A stretch of 64,000 bases of DNA from the NCBI GenBank assembly GCA_949358305.1, contig OX442314.1, positions 9,603,060 through 9,667,059 on the forward strand, read 5' to 3'. A program made the position numbers and the translations under genes. Shown here piece after piece: positions 45,171 to 55,609 of this stretch (position 1 is its first letter; each line of letters starts with the position of its first letter). Below the pieces are notes generated by a model. The model was not told the DNA's origin. It was given only the letters and a program-made list of their open reading frames with translations, and did not search any database. The stretch comes from Strigamia acuminata. Taxonomy: Eukaryota; Arthropoda; Chilopoda; Geophilomorpha; Linotaeniidae.

Positions 45171-46129
45171 TAAAAAGAGACTGACTCTGGCCCTGATTAA
45201 AAACAGTTTAGTGTCGGCGAAAGTGAATTTTTATTTCTTTTTACCAAAAAGTAGGTAAGTTGGCCACTTGGGATCCTCCTGTGATTGTTATATCCTTTAT
45301 TTTTTCATACTCCCGCGACCTCTAAAGGTCAAACGTGCAAACAGTGAAAAATATATGGAGAATAAAAACCATCAAAAGAAACAAAAATTGTTCCAGGGTC
45401 AGAGAGGTGAAGGGAAAAAAAAGAGAAAAATATGTCAAGTTTAATAAAAAAAAATAAAAAATGTTACAAATAAAAAAAAAATGGAAATGGAAATTTTAAA
45501 AAATGGAAATTAATGTTTACAACAAAATTTTCAAGATTAGACTCATGCATAACAATCATACTGTGGTAGCTTTTATTATCAGGTGATGATTTAACCAATT
45601 TTTATCAAAAATTATATATTTATATTTATCCTATTTCTTCGAATAAAAGTTTCCCTCGTTTAAAAGCCACAACTGAGACACCAGTATTTTCAAAAATGAA
45701 GTGATTGTTCCAATAATCACAATTACTGCATTATTGAGAGCCCACATCAGGTCCAAGTGATTATTCTGCATGTCACATGACTTTTATTTATTTGGGTGGT
45801 GAGAAATTCCCTGTTCGTTGGGTGGGAAATTGACATTCTCACTCTGTGTCTAAAGCAGGTGAGCCCTAGTTGACAGGTAAGTAAGATGTGTTTTTTGAAA
45901 GGTGGTGCAGCCCATTAGTCATCTCCATGATCACATGATTGACAAGCCACGCCAACTGTGATCAGAGGTGGGGAAAAACTAAAAAAGTGAAGTTGAGAGT
46001 AATTATATTCGCACAGATCTTTTGCGCATAAATTACATCGGCAAAAATAAGTAAAAGTAGATAAAATAAGAAATAAGAGAATTTTAGATGAAAAGATTGA
46101 AATAGTTCAAAAATAAAAATTCAGGCGTA
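45171..46129. other. AT-rich intergenic stretch
   Basis: Contains A-rich runs (about 45400-45500). No gene, RNA or clear repeat is recognised. Confidence 0.5.
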
Positions 46130-46133
46130 AAAC

Positions 46134-47145
46134 TATCATGAACTGGTTGTTTGGATATTTTAAACCGCGCTTGAAAGGCGCGCCAGTACGATTCTAGGAG
46201 AGCCTGGTCTCGAATAAGAGCCCGGGCAGCGACAAGCAGCCTGGCGGGTGGCGGCAAGCTTGTCCTCTTACTCGATCATTATACAAATTTAAGCCGGGTC
46301 TGTTGGAATTATAAAATGGAAGAGAATGATGCGCACGCGCGGACTTAACAACGCTAGCGTGGCCTATACTAAGTTTGGTTGGGGCCCCTAATGGCGGAGC
46401 GGCCAAACCGAGTAATCGCGCACTAACCGCGCACAAAAGACAAAATAACGACTCATGGCCAACTTGAATCCAATTTCTAATCCAGAGGCACGTCAGCGGC
46501 ATAAAACGTCGTGTAGACACAAAAGAACATCGAGAGGAAAGGAAACAAAGATGACACGCGGAATTTAGACACGCGATATGACCATGAATATACTCAAACA
46601 TGCACAATTACGTGGCATGGAGTTATACTGTGAGTTAACACAGGAGAGTCTGCCAAATGCACAACGGCCAGTTAAGGCACTTACGATAGCTCATGGTCTT
46701 ACGCCTTCTGATCAGACTTGGCTGAAACAGCTCAGAAGTGAACTTGGGCCAAGTCTATCACAGAAAACGAGGGGAGAACCATGAGTCAAGCACGCGTAAG
46801 CCAATCAGGCGCGCTCGTGAATAATCATCGCGATGAGTCAGTCGCGAGTGACTAAACATTTAAATCAGGTAGGATAAACTAAACGAAATCAGGAGGGGTA
46901 ACAGTGGGAAATACCTGACTTAGACCAGTCTGATGTGACCAAATTGAGTCACACCAGACCAGGTCAAGGGATAAACATGAATACAAAATGAAGGTAAGAC
47001 AAAACTCAAATTATATTAGGTTTAGGATTTATTGGGAGTTTTAACAAAACAATGATAACAAATCATAGTTAGGAACACACGGAAAACGCGCACAAACACA
47101 ACAATAGGTTAAAGTTACATTACGCGTTAATGCCGGGCCGTGACA
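46134..47145 (-). repeat. 3' LTR
   Basis: 1,012 bp. Minus-strand ends are TGTCACGG and TTCATGATA. Only one difference from the other LTR was noticed (CAGGCGCGC against CAGGCGTGC), so insertion is recent. A short purine-rich stretch (minus strand GAGGGGCG, 47147-47154) abuts its inner edge and may be the polypurine tract. Confidence 0.92.
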
Positions 47146-47679
47146 CGCCCCTCGGACGAGAGTGTTTTTATTCTCGAAACAAATCTGAAAAGTAAAGAAA
47201 ATAAAAAGCGATACAAAATCAAAATCAAATGACACTTGGAATGATTAGAAGAAAACAACAATTGTGAGGCGCGGAACTTACGCGTGGACTCAACAACACA
47301 AGCGGGCGTTAAGCGCCAAAATCTAAACAAATCGAAACTACTAGCGTTAAGCGCCAGGCACTAGAAATACACTAGATAAAAAACAATAAAGCTTAAAGTC
47401 GCGAAAAGTAACAAAAATAATTATTGTGAGGGGCGAAAACGCGTGGACTAAACAACACGAGCGTTAAACACCAAACCTCACATTACACAAACATACGCGA
47501 CTGAAAACACTAATAAAATAATCACAAATCAGGATAATGTCCAATAGCACTGGTATTGTTCAACAAAAAGTCCGCATCAACCACTAAATTTTGTGGAAGA
47601 TTACGCGGAAAAAAGTCACGTTAATCACACAGAAAAGTCAATTTCAGGAAAAAGTCACTTTCACTTAACGAAACGCGCC

Positions 47680-49554
47680 TTAAAACTCATAGCCGGTGAC
47701 GGCTGTCACAAGCTCCTTCATGAGTGTAAGAACGCGATAAGTAATAACATCGCCCAGCTGCTGCTCGGAACGCGGGCGGAATTCAGTCAAAGTGTCCGCG
47801 ATTAATTGCTGCAACACGCGAATGTGGCCTTCCCCGAGCAAATGAACTACTGCCGCAACATTCTCCGGCAATCCAAGTTCTTTTTTCACCACCAAGTAGA
47901 AGAATTCTCTCCAACGCGAAGCATCGGCCTCCAAATAAGTGTCCGTGCGCCATCGCGATGGACCTTCCCATTCAAGGGCACCCATGGGGAAAAGCGAGTC
48001 GAAGGTCGCACGCGCCATAATCGTTTCGAAATACAGCTCGAGCTCACGAACCGTAATAAAATCTCGCTTCCGGTGCTGCAAATCAATCACCTTCTTGATT
48101 GCAGCCGTCAAGTCCTCGGGTTGAGTAGGAAACGGGAGGTCACGCTGGACTGGACGACCAGTGAAAACGGGCAGAAGCTGTCGTCGCGGGCACACATCAT
48201 CGTCCTCCTCATCATCCGACGATTCTGGTAAACACTCGACACCTCGTCCGGCGTCAGTCAAACAAATACGCAAATTGGGCAACTCCCCAACATAGTCCAA
48301 CGACTGCTCCAATTGGGAGGACGAAGAACGAGGAACCATTCCCCCCGGAAAAGCGGCTTCACGACGGCGCGTCGCCTCGTCGTGGCATCGGATCAGCCAC
48401 TCCATATCAGTCTCGGCCCAATCTCGCTGCAGGTTCACACCAAAAGGGGTCGCGATTTCGTCCATGTCACAGGTAGGTTGCCCGACCGGCAGCAGCGCGG
48501 TTGATAAAGCCGCTTCATCAATCGGCGGTGGAATTACACAAACCTCCGGCAAATCATCCACTATCTCGCTCACCTGGGCCGGCGGAACCTCCAGCACGCG
48601 TTGCAACGTAGGCACTGGTCGACATTGGGGGACCATCACTCCAGAAGCGACGCTGAAAAACCGAGACGAACTCGGCGCCAATCGCTCTGACAACACAGCA
48701 ACGGCAGCAGGCAAATCAGGCGCCGCTCTTGCGGCTACAAATCCATCTCGAACCTGGCGCTGGAGTCCCTGCAGCTGGACGATATCCTCCAGCAAATGGG
48801 CGTTCCGCTCGCCAATTCGTCGCAGACGTTCGCCCTCAGCAGCCAAACGCGCACGCCCAACCACAACAGGGGCTCGTGGGTTATCCCGCCGCTGATGCGC
48901 CTGAGAATGAAGACGCGATGTTATCGGCGGCACACGATTGGGCTGTCCTCGGACCGCAGGGGCCCACTGACGAAAATATGAAGGCAACTCCGGGGCCACC
49001 GTACCCGGTGCCATAACTAAACATCCCAACGGAGGATATTGCCAATTGTGCGGACGCACTCCCATGGTGGCGGCTCTCTGGATAGTATTACGCCAATGGG
49101 CCTCATGCTGGATAATAAAGCGATTGCAATCAGACGCGGCACCCAAAAGCGGCTGGAAAGTATCGGGCAGGACATAAAATGAAATGTCTCTCCCATCCGC
49201 CATCGCTTCTCCTAAACAAAGGGCCTGCATGCGTCGCATCCATATTTTAAATTGAGCCCGACGCAAATTTCCAAATCCCTCGCACGCGAAGCACTCGTCC
49301 GCGCCTTGATGAAGATGACCCCACCCCGAACACACAGGACAAAGCTCGCGATTCGGGAAGGCGCGACACATAGGATGGTCAGGATGATAGTTTGGCATCA
49401 AGATGGGCCCCGTTTCGAATAATCGCGGCACAGGGTAGGGACAGACATAACGCTCACGCGCCTGTCGCTGGCGACGCGTCTCAACAGGTGTTTTGTCCTT
49501 ATGGCCCTTTCCACCACGCGACGGGGGCCTCGATCCGTTACCACGTCCGGTCAT
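47680..49554 (-). CDS. Third ORF of the retrotransposon, unrecognised
   Basis: A 624-aa frame in the position where some Gypsy-group elements carry env, but with no signal peptide and no membrane segment, so not an envelope protein by visible features. The N-terminus is basic and Gly/Arg-rich (residues 1-36). Two CxxCxGxG knuckles follow at residues 72-79 (CPVCSGWG) and 88-95 (CFACEGFG), as in the DnaJ-type zinc-binding domain. A Pro/Arg-rich middle is followed by an acidic run (SSDDEEDDD) and a helical C-terminal domain of about 150 residues. It lies 1.35 kb beyond pol, so it is probably made from a spliced or subgenomic RNA. Its function is unknown; nucleic-acid or protein binding is plausible. 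The frame is fully open. Confidence 0.75.
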   Translation of the reverse strand: MTGRGNGSRPPSRGGKGHKDKTPVETRRQRQARERYVCPYPVPRLFETGPILMPNYHPDHPMCRAFPNRELCPVCSGWGHLHQGADECFACEGFGNLRRAQFKIWMRRMQALCLGEAMADGRDISFYVLPDTFQPLLGAASDCNRFIIQHEAHWRNTIQRAATMGVRPHNWQYPPLGCLVMAPGTVAPELPSYFRQWAPAVRGQPNRVPPITSRLHSQAHQRRDNPRAPVVVGRARLAAEGERLRRIGERNAHLLEDIVQLQGLQRQVRDGFVAARAAPDLPAAVAVLSERLAPSSSRFFSVASGVMVPQCRPVPTLQRVLEVPPAQVSEIVDDLPEVCVIPPPIDEAALSTALLPVGQPTCDMDEIATPFGVNLQRDWAETDMEWLIRCHDEATRRREAAFPGGMVPRSSSSQLEQSLDYVGELPNLRICLTDAGRGVECLPESSDDEEDDDVCPRRQLLPVFTGRPVQRDLPFPTQPEDLTAAIKKVIDLQHRKRDFITVRELELYFETIMARATFDSLFPMGALEWEGPSRWRTDTYLEADASRWREFFYLVVKKELGLPENVAAVVHLLGEGHIRVLQQLIADTLTEFRPRSEQQLGDVITYRVLTLMKELVTAVTGYEF

Positions 49555-50904
49555 ATTATAAATTCAATCACTAAATCGGAAGCAACAAAAACACGTTAAA
49601 AAATCATACAAACAACAAATGACGAAAATTACACCACTCGAGCAAGAGTAAACAAAAAATACAAACTAAACAGCTAATAACGCGGATTATAAAAAATTAC
49701 GCGATACAATTCGAGTAACAGCTCGTAACTCAACCAAAAAAGGTACTCGCAATTAAAAATCACTGAAGTTATAAAAATTAGGAAACAAAGCGCGTGAAAC
49801 GGGATTACGATCAAAATGAGCGAAATACCAATGCGCAATAACCCAAAACAAAAGTTGAAAATAACAGAAAAAACATTAATCAAAAAATCTAATAACAATA
49901 CAAAATCTTCGCACAAATGTATAAAGTTCATCGTAACAATTACACTCAATTAATGAGCGACACGCGAACGAACAAAGTCTATCGCGTAGCAAAACAAAAT
50001 GCACCAGTTCAAAAATTGGCTAAGTCCATCTATAGACATACGGGCACTTGACAAAGATGGCCGACATCACGTGACCCGAAAGAAAAATCTAAGGCGTATG
50101 GCGACGCCATCTTGCATTTTGCAAAACGAAACTAATACGTTCACGAAAAACACTAAAAAATTCTAAACACGCATACATTGTCGTTAATCAGACTCTAAAA
50201 CTAAATAAAACCATAAAATCAACGAGAAACTAACATAAACTTCTCCTAACTTCGCGTAGAGGCACGTGGCGAGAAATAAACCAAGTCACGGCACTCAAAA
50301 ACACTTGTTTGCTCGAGCGGCGAAAAATTATCAAAAATCACTCAAAACTTCAATAAAACTCACGGTTAGTATTATTACAACAGTCAACGCGCCTCGGTGT
50401 GTCCTCACGCTCAGTTTCTCAGCCCAACTCGCGTTCAAAATATCCCGAACGCGTGGAGACGATGTGCACCGTGTCAAGTCGCGAAAACAAGATGGCAGCC
50501 AGACACCGATTGACAAGTGACGTCACTGGTCAGATGACACTAGACACTCCGGCGCCATCTGTCGCAAACAAGACCACACACGCGCAACCGTCACCGAGCA
50601 TGAAAAACAACACCAAGCGCTTACAAAGTCAAAGTTAATGAAAACAAAGTCGCGTAAACACTCCGACGGGAAAAGAATGGAGTTTTAACCCCGCATTCCC
50701 CCTCGAAACGTCAGCGAATATCAACAATTAGTAAAAAATGTTCTAAAACCAAATATTAGTACAAAATACATCAAAAAACACAACAACATACTCATCCCAA
50801 TGTAAACAAAAATCAACACGAACACCAAAACTCTTATAAAATTGAAACAATGTTAAAAACGAATAAATATTAATAAACACTTTAAAAACATAAAAAGAAG
50901 GCTG
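49555..50904. other. Non-coding gap between pol and ORF3
   Basis: 1.35 kb inside the retrotransposon without a convincing frame on the element's strand. It may hold promoter, splice or packaging signals for ORF3. None was identified. Confidence 0.5.
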
Positions 50905-53890
50905 TTATGGCGGATCCTCTTCCTGTTCACAATCATTATACCGAATATCGTTCTCGGCATAATATTTTATGCAAATATCACGTGATTCCGCACTGAATTT
51001 GTCCACTCGGGCGTGTATATCGTCCAGATCCACCCGGGAAATGAAACTAGCGCCGCAACCATCTCCAACAGCACTCAGCGCTTCTAGTGGGTCCGGAACA
51101 TCCTCCGAGTCCTTCGCGTCTTCATCCGGGTCGCGATACCAATGTCGGAGGTCCACGATGTGGTAAGGTTGTGTAACACTTCCGTCCTCCTTCATCAGCA
51201 GCACGGTATTCGGTCCGATGATCCGGTGGATGATGTAAATCCCTTCGGTACGCTGCTGGAAACCTGCTGAGACCTGCTTGTCCGCCGACGACAAGATCCT
51301 GCTCCTCAGCGTGACCCAGTCGCCAGGCTTGAAGTCGTGGGGCCGCCGTTTCCGATCGTACCATCGCTTATGCCGCAGGTTCGCTATCTCCAAGTTCTTC
51401 CGCGCCTCGGCTCCGACGCGTAGCATGTATCGATGCAAATACCTCGCCTCATCCGGCGGGAGCGGATCCCCGTCGTCGGTGTCGCTGTCGAGGTCGCCTG
51501 GATAACGCGCTTCCTGCCCAACGATCATCATATACGGTGAGAACTTCAGCGATGTTTGATAGCTGGCGTTAATGGCCAAAATGAAGTAGCCAATATGACG
51601 GTCCCAATTCACGTGTTCGTCGATGTACGCGAGAATGCAGGTCTTCAGCGACTGGTTTAGGCGCTCCGCCAAATTCCCTTGCGGATGATACACAGATATG
51701 TACTTGTTCACAATGCCCATTCCCGCACAGTGCGCTTGAAAACGCGCAGAACGAAAAGTAGGCGCATTGTCACTAATTAAAGTCTTTGGAAAGGCCCAAC
51801 GTTGCACAAATTTCTCAATTTGCCTGATGGTAGTTGGCACATCTGCATTTTCAGTAAGCCGAACGTCAACCCATCTGCTAGCCGCATCCACCATCACGAA
51901 CGCGTAGCAATTACCCTGGCTAGATTTCAACTTTTTCCCAAAGTAGTCGACGTAAATGGTTCTGAAGCGACGGCGTGGTTTTGCCGTCTCCATTTCTCCC
52001 ATTGGCAAACGCCGTTCGACCTTTGCTCTCTGGCATGGCCCGCATACCTTGATCCACTCCGCCACATCTTTCTTCATCCCCGGCCAAAAAACACGCGTCT
52101 TTAAACGCATCATGGTCTTTTCAATTCCGAGGTGGCCAGAAGTTGGCGGGAAGTGAAGGCAGTGAAAATAAATTCGTCTCAAAGGCTCTGGCAAGTAAAT
52201 ACGACGCGATTGAGCGCGCTGGCCAATTGTCACTGGCGGATACCTGCACAGAAGCCCATGATACAAGGCCATGTCAACAGATTGCTTTTTAATTTTCTCA
52301 GCCTCGTCTTCGTCAGGCGGCAAATGCCCAGTATCCAGATACATTATAATACCCTTCGCCCAACCCTCAGCCAACTGAACTTCCCTCATTCTTTTCTGAG
52401 TTGGCAAAAGCTCGTAAGCCGGATGCTCAGCCGGTCGATCTTCATCCAAATCTTCGGATTCGTATGGCGAGACTTGGCCGTCCACCAAAGGTTGTTGAGT
52501 CTGCCTCGACCGCGTAGTTGGTCGCGTCAACAAAGGTGGCACCGTAGTCCGATATTCGTCGGAACTATGGTCACTCAAAAATCGCTCGCTACCAGATTTT
52601 CCTTTATTCGAAACTGGTGACGCTGGTGAAGACGAATGCTCACTTCTTGCAGGTGATACAATCTTTTTGGGTCTTCCAACTTTACGTTTTTGTTTTGGTG
52701 GCCGTCCTCTTTTCCTTTTAGGCACAGGATCAGAAGGAACCACTTTGACCTTACAGGGCCTTCCAACACGCCTTTTTGGCGGCAAGGCAGCTGGAGGCGT
52801 AATTACACCGGAGAGCTGGTGTGCACCGAACACGGCATTTTCCATGTCGGCCGGCACACTACCCCCCCTCGAGGGGCCGGGGGGTTTGGGGGGTTGGGTG
52901 TCAGAATCCCCAAACAACTCGAGCGGTTCCAACTCCTCAAATTCACGTCTCTTTTGAAGAATACGCAATTTCTTCCGAAGTTTGGCCGCGTTAACGATCT
53001 TTGAGCCAGATGGTTTAGGCACGAAATGCTCGTCAAGCTCCACCATCTCAATGGTCGGCCAACTCGCGAAATCGTCAAAGAACGCAAAATACGTCGCATC
53101 ATCAACGAGCGGACAATCGTCATCGCCAATCTCAATGGCTGGATCTACCGGAGCTCTGCTCAATGCATCAGCGACACGATTGCTAGTGCCACTGCAATGC
53201 AGAAACGTAAATCGAAAGTCTGACATCGACAGAATCCATCGAGCCAATCTGCCCTTTGGTTCGCGCTGAGCAAAAAGCCATTTTAAACACTTGTGGTCGC
53301 TCTCAAGGTAAAAATCCATTAGTTCTAAGTAACTGCGGAAACGCTTAACTGCCCAAACAGCAGCTAGACACTCGATCTCCGTAACATTATAATTCTTTTC
53401 CGCACTATTTAAAGCGCGCGAAGCAAATGCAATTGGCACACGAATGCCATTGTTATCCAATTGCATCAACGCAGCACCCAAGCCTGAGTAGCTCGCGTCT
53501 GTCTGCAGAATATACGGCTTCGACCAGTCAGGAAACCTCCGCTGCAATGATGTTGCAACTTGGTCCCGCAGATACTCGAACGCTGCTTGACAGCCATCCG
53601 TCCAATTCCATGGCGCGTTCTTCTTCATCAAGGGCCTGAAAACTTCACAAGTCTTCGAGTACCCCGGAAAAAACGAAGAATAGTACCCAATCATGCCCTT
53701 AAAGCGCTGCAACTCTTTTACGTTAGTTGGCGCAGGAAATAATTGGATCGCGCTGGTCTTTTTCGGATTAGGACGAATCTTTCCTTCTTCAACAATATGA
53801 CCCAACACTTCAAGGCTACGCTTACACAGCTCTGTCTTGCCGGCATTCATCGTGAATCCTGCCGCGTCAAGAAGTGTCAGCCAGTGTAAG
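50905..53890 (-). CDS. Retrotransposon pol, 3' part: RNase H and integrase
   Basis: The annotated ATG is at 53850 (981 codons), but the frame is open back to about 53890. Order: end of the RT domain (VLGHIV, then FKGMIGYYSSFFPGYS), RNase H (LQTDASYSGLGA with the first Asp, TEIECLA with Glu, LESDHKCL), then a basic linker with three AT-hook-like GRP cores at about residues 360-395. The integrase zinc region follows (HFPPTSGHLG, CGPCQRAK), and then the DDE core: Asp in YVDYFG, Asp in ISDNAP, Glu in NLAERLNQ. The C-terminal integrase domain follows. Cuts in cDNA ends and strand transfer are its expected roles. It is separated from the upstream RT frame by a deletion. Confidence 0.88.
52663..52785 (-). 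other. AT-hook-like motifs in pol linker
   Basis: Three closely spaced basic GRP cores (VGRPCK, RGRPPK, VGRPKK) lie between RNase H and integrase. AT-hooks bind the minor groove of AT-rich DNA. A role in target choice is inference. Confidence 0.65.
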
Positions 53891-55609
53891 ATTCATAGCG
53901 CGTTGTAGTGTTGCGGGGCCATTTATTGGTCCAAAAGGCATGCGGACATACTCATAGAGTCCGCGATGCGTGATAAAAGCGAGAAAACGTTCATCTCCCG
54001 GCCTAACGCCGATCTGATGAAACGCTTCACGTCCATCTATTATGGAAAACCACTTAGCCCCGCCCAAATATGAGAAGATGTTATCAATATCTGGGAGGGG
54101 ATACACGTCAGGCATCGTTTGCGCATTGATAGGGCGAAAGTCCATGGCGCACCTCCATCTGCCATCCTTCTTGGGGACGACGACTGGGGCCACGGCACAA
54201 TCACTCTTCGAGCGACGAATAATTCCCTGCGCCAGCTTTTGATCGATGTACTGATCAATAATAGCTTTTTTAGCAGGGTTTACCGGCCTAACAGGCACGT
54301 GTATTGGCCTAAAGTCAGGTTTAAGGTCAACCTCAAAAAGAGTGTTATTACACAACCCCACTTCTTCTCTGAAGATGTTCGAAACGGGCTTTAACGCGTC
54401 AATCAAATGAGTGATGCGTTTTGGTGATAGTTGATTTGATAACTGCCCATAAATCCAGTCCAACTTAGTCGGATCGGGACAAGGCAGATATTCAACAAAA
54501 TTGGTCGTAGGAGAAAACTGTCCACCAGTGGAATCAACTTTCCCCTTTACATCCGAAATAACTGAATCGGGAGGAACTGACGGAACGGACGACTCCGCAG
54601 ACTGCGACAATCTCTTCCGAGCCCTGCGCACCCGTTTAGAACGTCTGAACTGGCTAAAACTCATGGGCCTCCGGTAGACACGTGTGCATCGCGGAATTCT
54701 GCGCGACTTTTCGCGTCGAGGAGGTGACCAAAGAAATGTCCAACTCCTATTTTCCGCGGTCTTACGCGAAACCACCACCTTAACTCTGAATGGCGCATCG
54801 TCATGCGGTAACTCAAAAGTTTCGGTGGGCAATGTGCGATGATTCAACAAAACACAATTTACATCACTAATCGGGGCAGGAACTGCCATCTTAGGGGCGG
54901 CGGGGATTAGTGGCAACAAAAGTACTGGGTCGGAGGCCAGCGCCTGTCTCATAGTCATGAAACTACGCCGCTCCTCCGAACCTCTTATGAACCAGCAATT
55001 AAGTCCATGGTCCGTACATAATCCAACCGCTCGACAGAAATCTCGTCCGAGCAGCAAGTCCGCTGATGAGTCCTCTATAACCAAGCACACAAAAGAGATC
55101 AGAGTTTGAGGTGCACGCACGGTTATTTCCACGCTACCCAAAACCTCAACTAATTGATTATTGGCAACGCGAATGGTCTCGTGCAACACAACCATTTCCA
55201 CCCCCATCTTCTCATGCAGCTTTTCATACAGATCTTGCGCCATGATGCAGGTCTGAGCACCAGAGTCAAATTGCGCAATAAATTGGATGTCATTCCAGAC
55301 GATCTTCACACATTGGGAATCTCGTCGTACTCTCTCTCCAATCCCGATCTCAATTTTTGGCTCCTCGGACACATCTTTCTCTTTAGGAGAAATCATCACG
55401 AATGAAGTCAATTTTGGAAGTATTGGGTCAGTATTAGGCGCGGTCAACACAGATTTTGGTGGCAACACGCGCTCCACTTCCGGTGGTTCCGACACAGCTT
55501 TAGGTGTTAAACCTACTTCTTCTTTGGGTCCACCACTTTGGCGTCGGACTTCAGTGGGGGCCCTCTCTCGTTTCCCGGAACGACCCAGGGTTTGTAACAG
55601 TGCGGGCAT
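53867..55609 (-). CDS. Retrotransposon protease and 5' part of reverse transcriptase
   Basis: A 580-codon frame in the -1 phase relative to gag, overlapping gag by 97 bp. The true product begins by frameshifting at 55528-55522. The aspartic protease has FDSGAQTCI at the active site and LLLGRDF near its end. The RT follows: VVVPKKDGRWRCAMDFRPIN, then the first catalytic Asp region FSIIDGREAFHQIGV, then RMPFGPINGPATLQRAMN. The frame ends at 53867 just after MNLTL, where the RT palm should continue to the YxDD motif. That motif and its flanks are missing. The copy therefore lacks active RT. Confidence 0.88.
   Translation of the reverse strand: MPALLQTLGRSGKRERAPTEVRRQSGGPKEEVGLTPKAVSEPPEVERVLPPKSVLTAPNTDPILPKLTSFVMISPKEKDVSEEPKIEIGIGERVRRDSQCVKIVWNDIQFIAQFDSGAQTCIMAQDLYEKLHEKMGVEMVVLHETIRVANNQLVEVLGSVEITVRAPQTLISFVCLVIEDSSADLLLGRDFCRAVGLCTDHGLNCWFIRGSEERRSFMTMRQALASDPVLLLPLIPAAPKMAVPAPISDVNCVLLNHRTLPTETFELPHDDAPFRVKVVVSRKTAENRSWTFLWSPPRREKSRRIPRCTRVYRRPMSFSQFRRSKRVRRARKRLSQSAESSVPSVPPDSVISDVKGKVDSTGGQFSPTTNFVEYLPCPDPTKLDWIYGQLSNQLSPKRITHLIDALKPVSNIFREEVGLCNNTLFEVDLKPDFRPIHVPVRPVNPAKKAIIDQYIDQKLAQGIIRRSKSDCAVAPVVVPKKDGRWRCAMDFRPINAQTMPDVYPLPDIDNIFSYLGGAKWFSIIDGREAFHQIGVRPGDERFLAFITHRGLYEYVRMPFGPINGPATLQRAMNLTLADTS

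Noticed and set aside
46194-46607. 137-codon frame in each LTR (also 57772-58185)
   Set aside because: Lies wholly in the LTR and is duplicated only because the LTR is. No known motif.
47680-49554. ORF3 as a retroviral-type envelope gene
   Set aside because: The position fits, but there is no signal peptide, membrane segment or cleavage site. The composition suggests a soluble protein.
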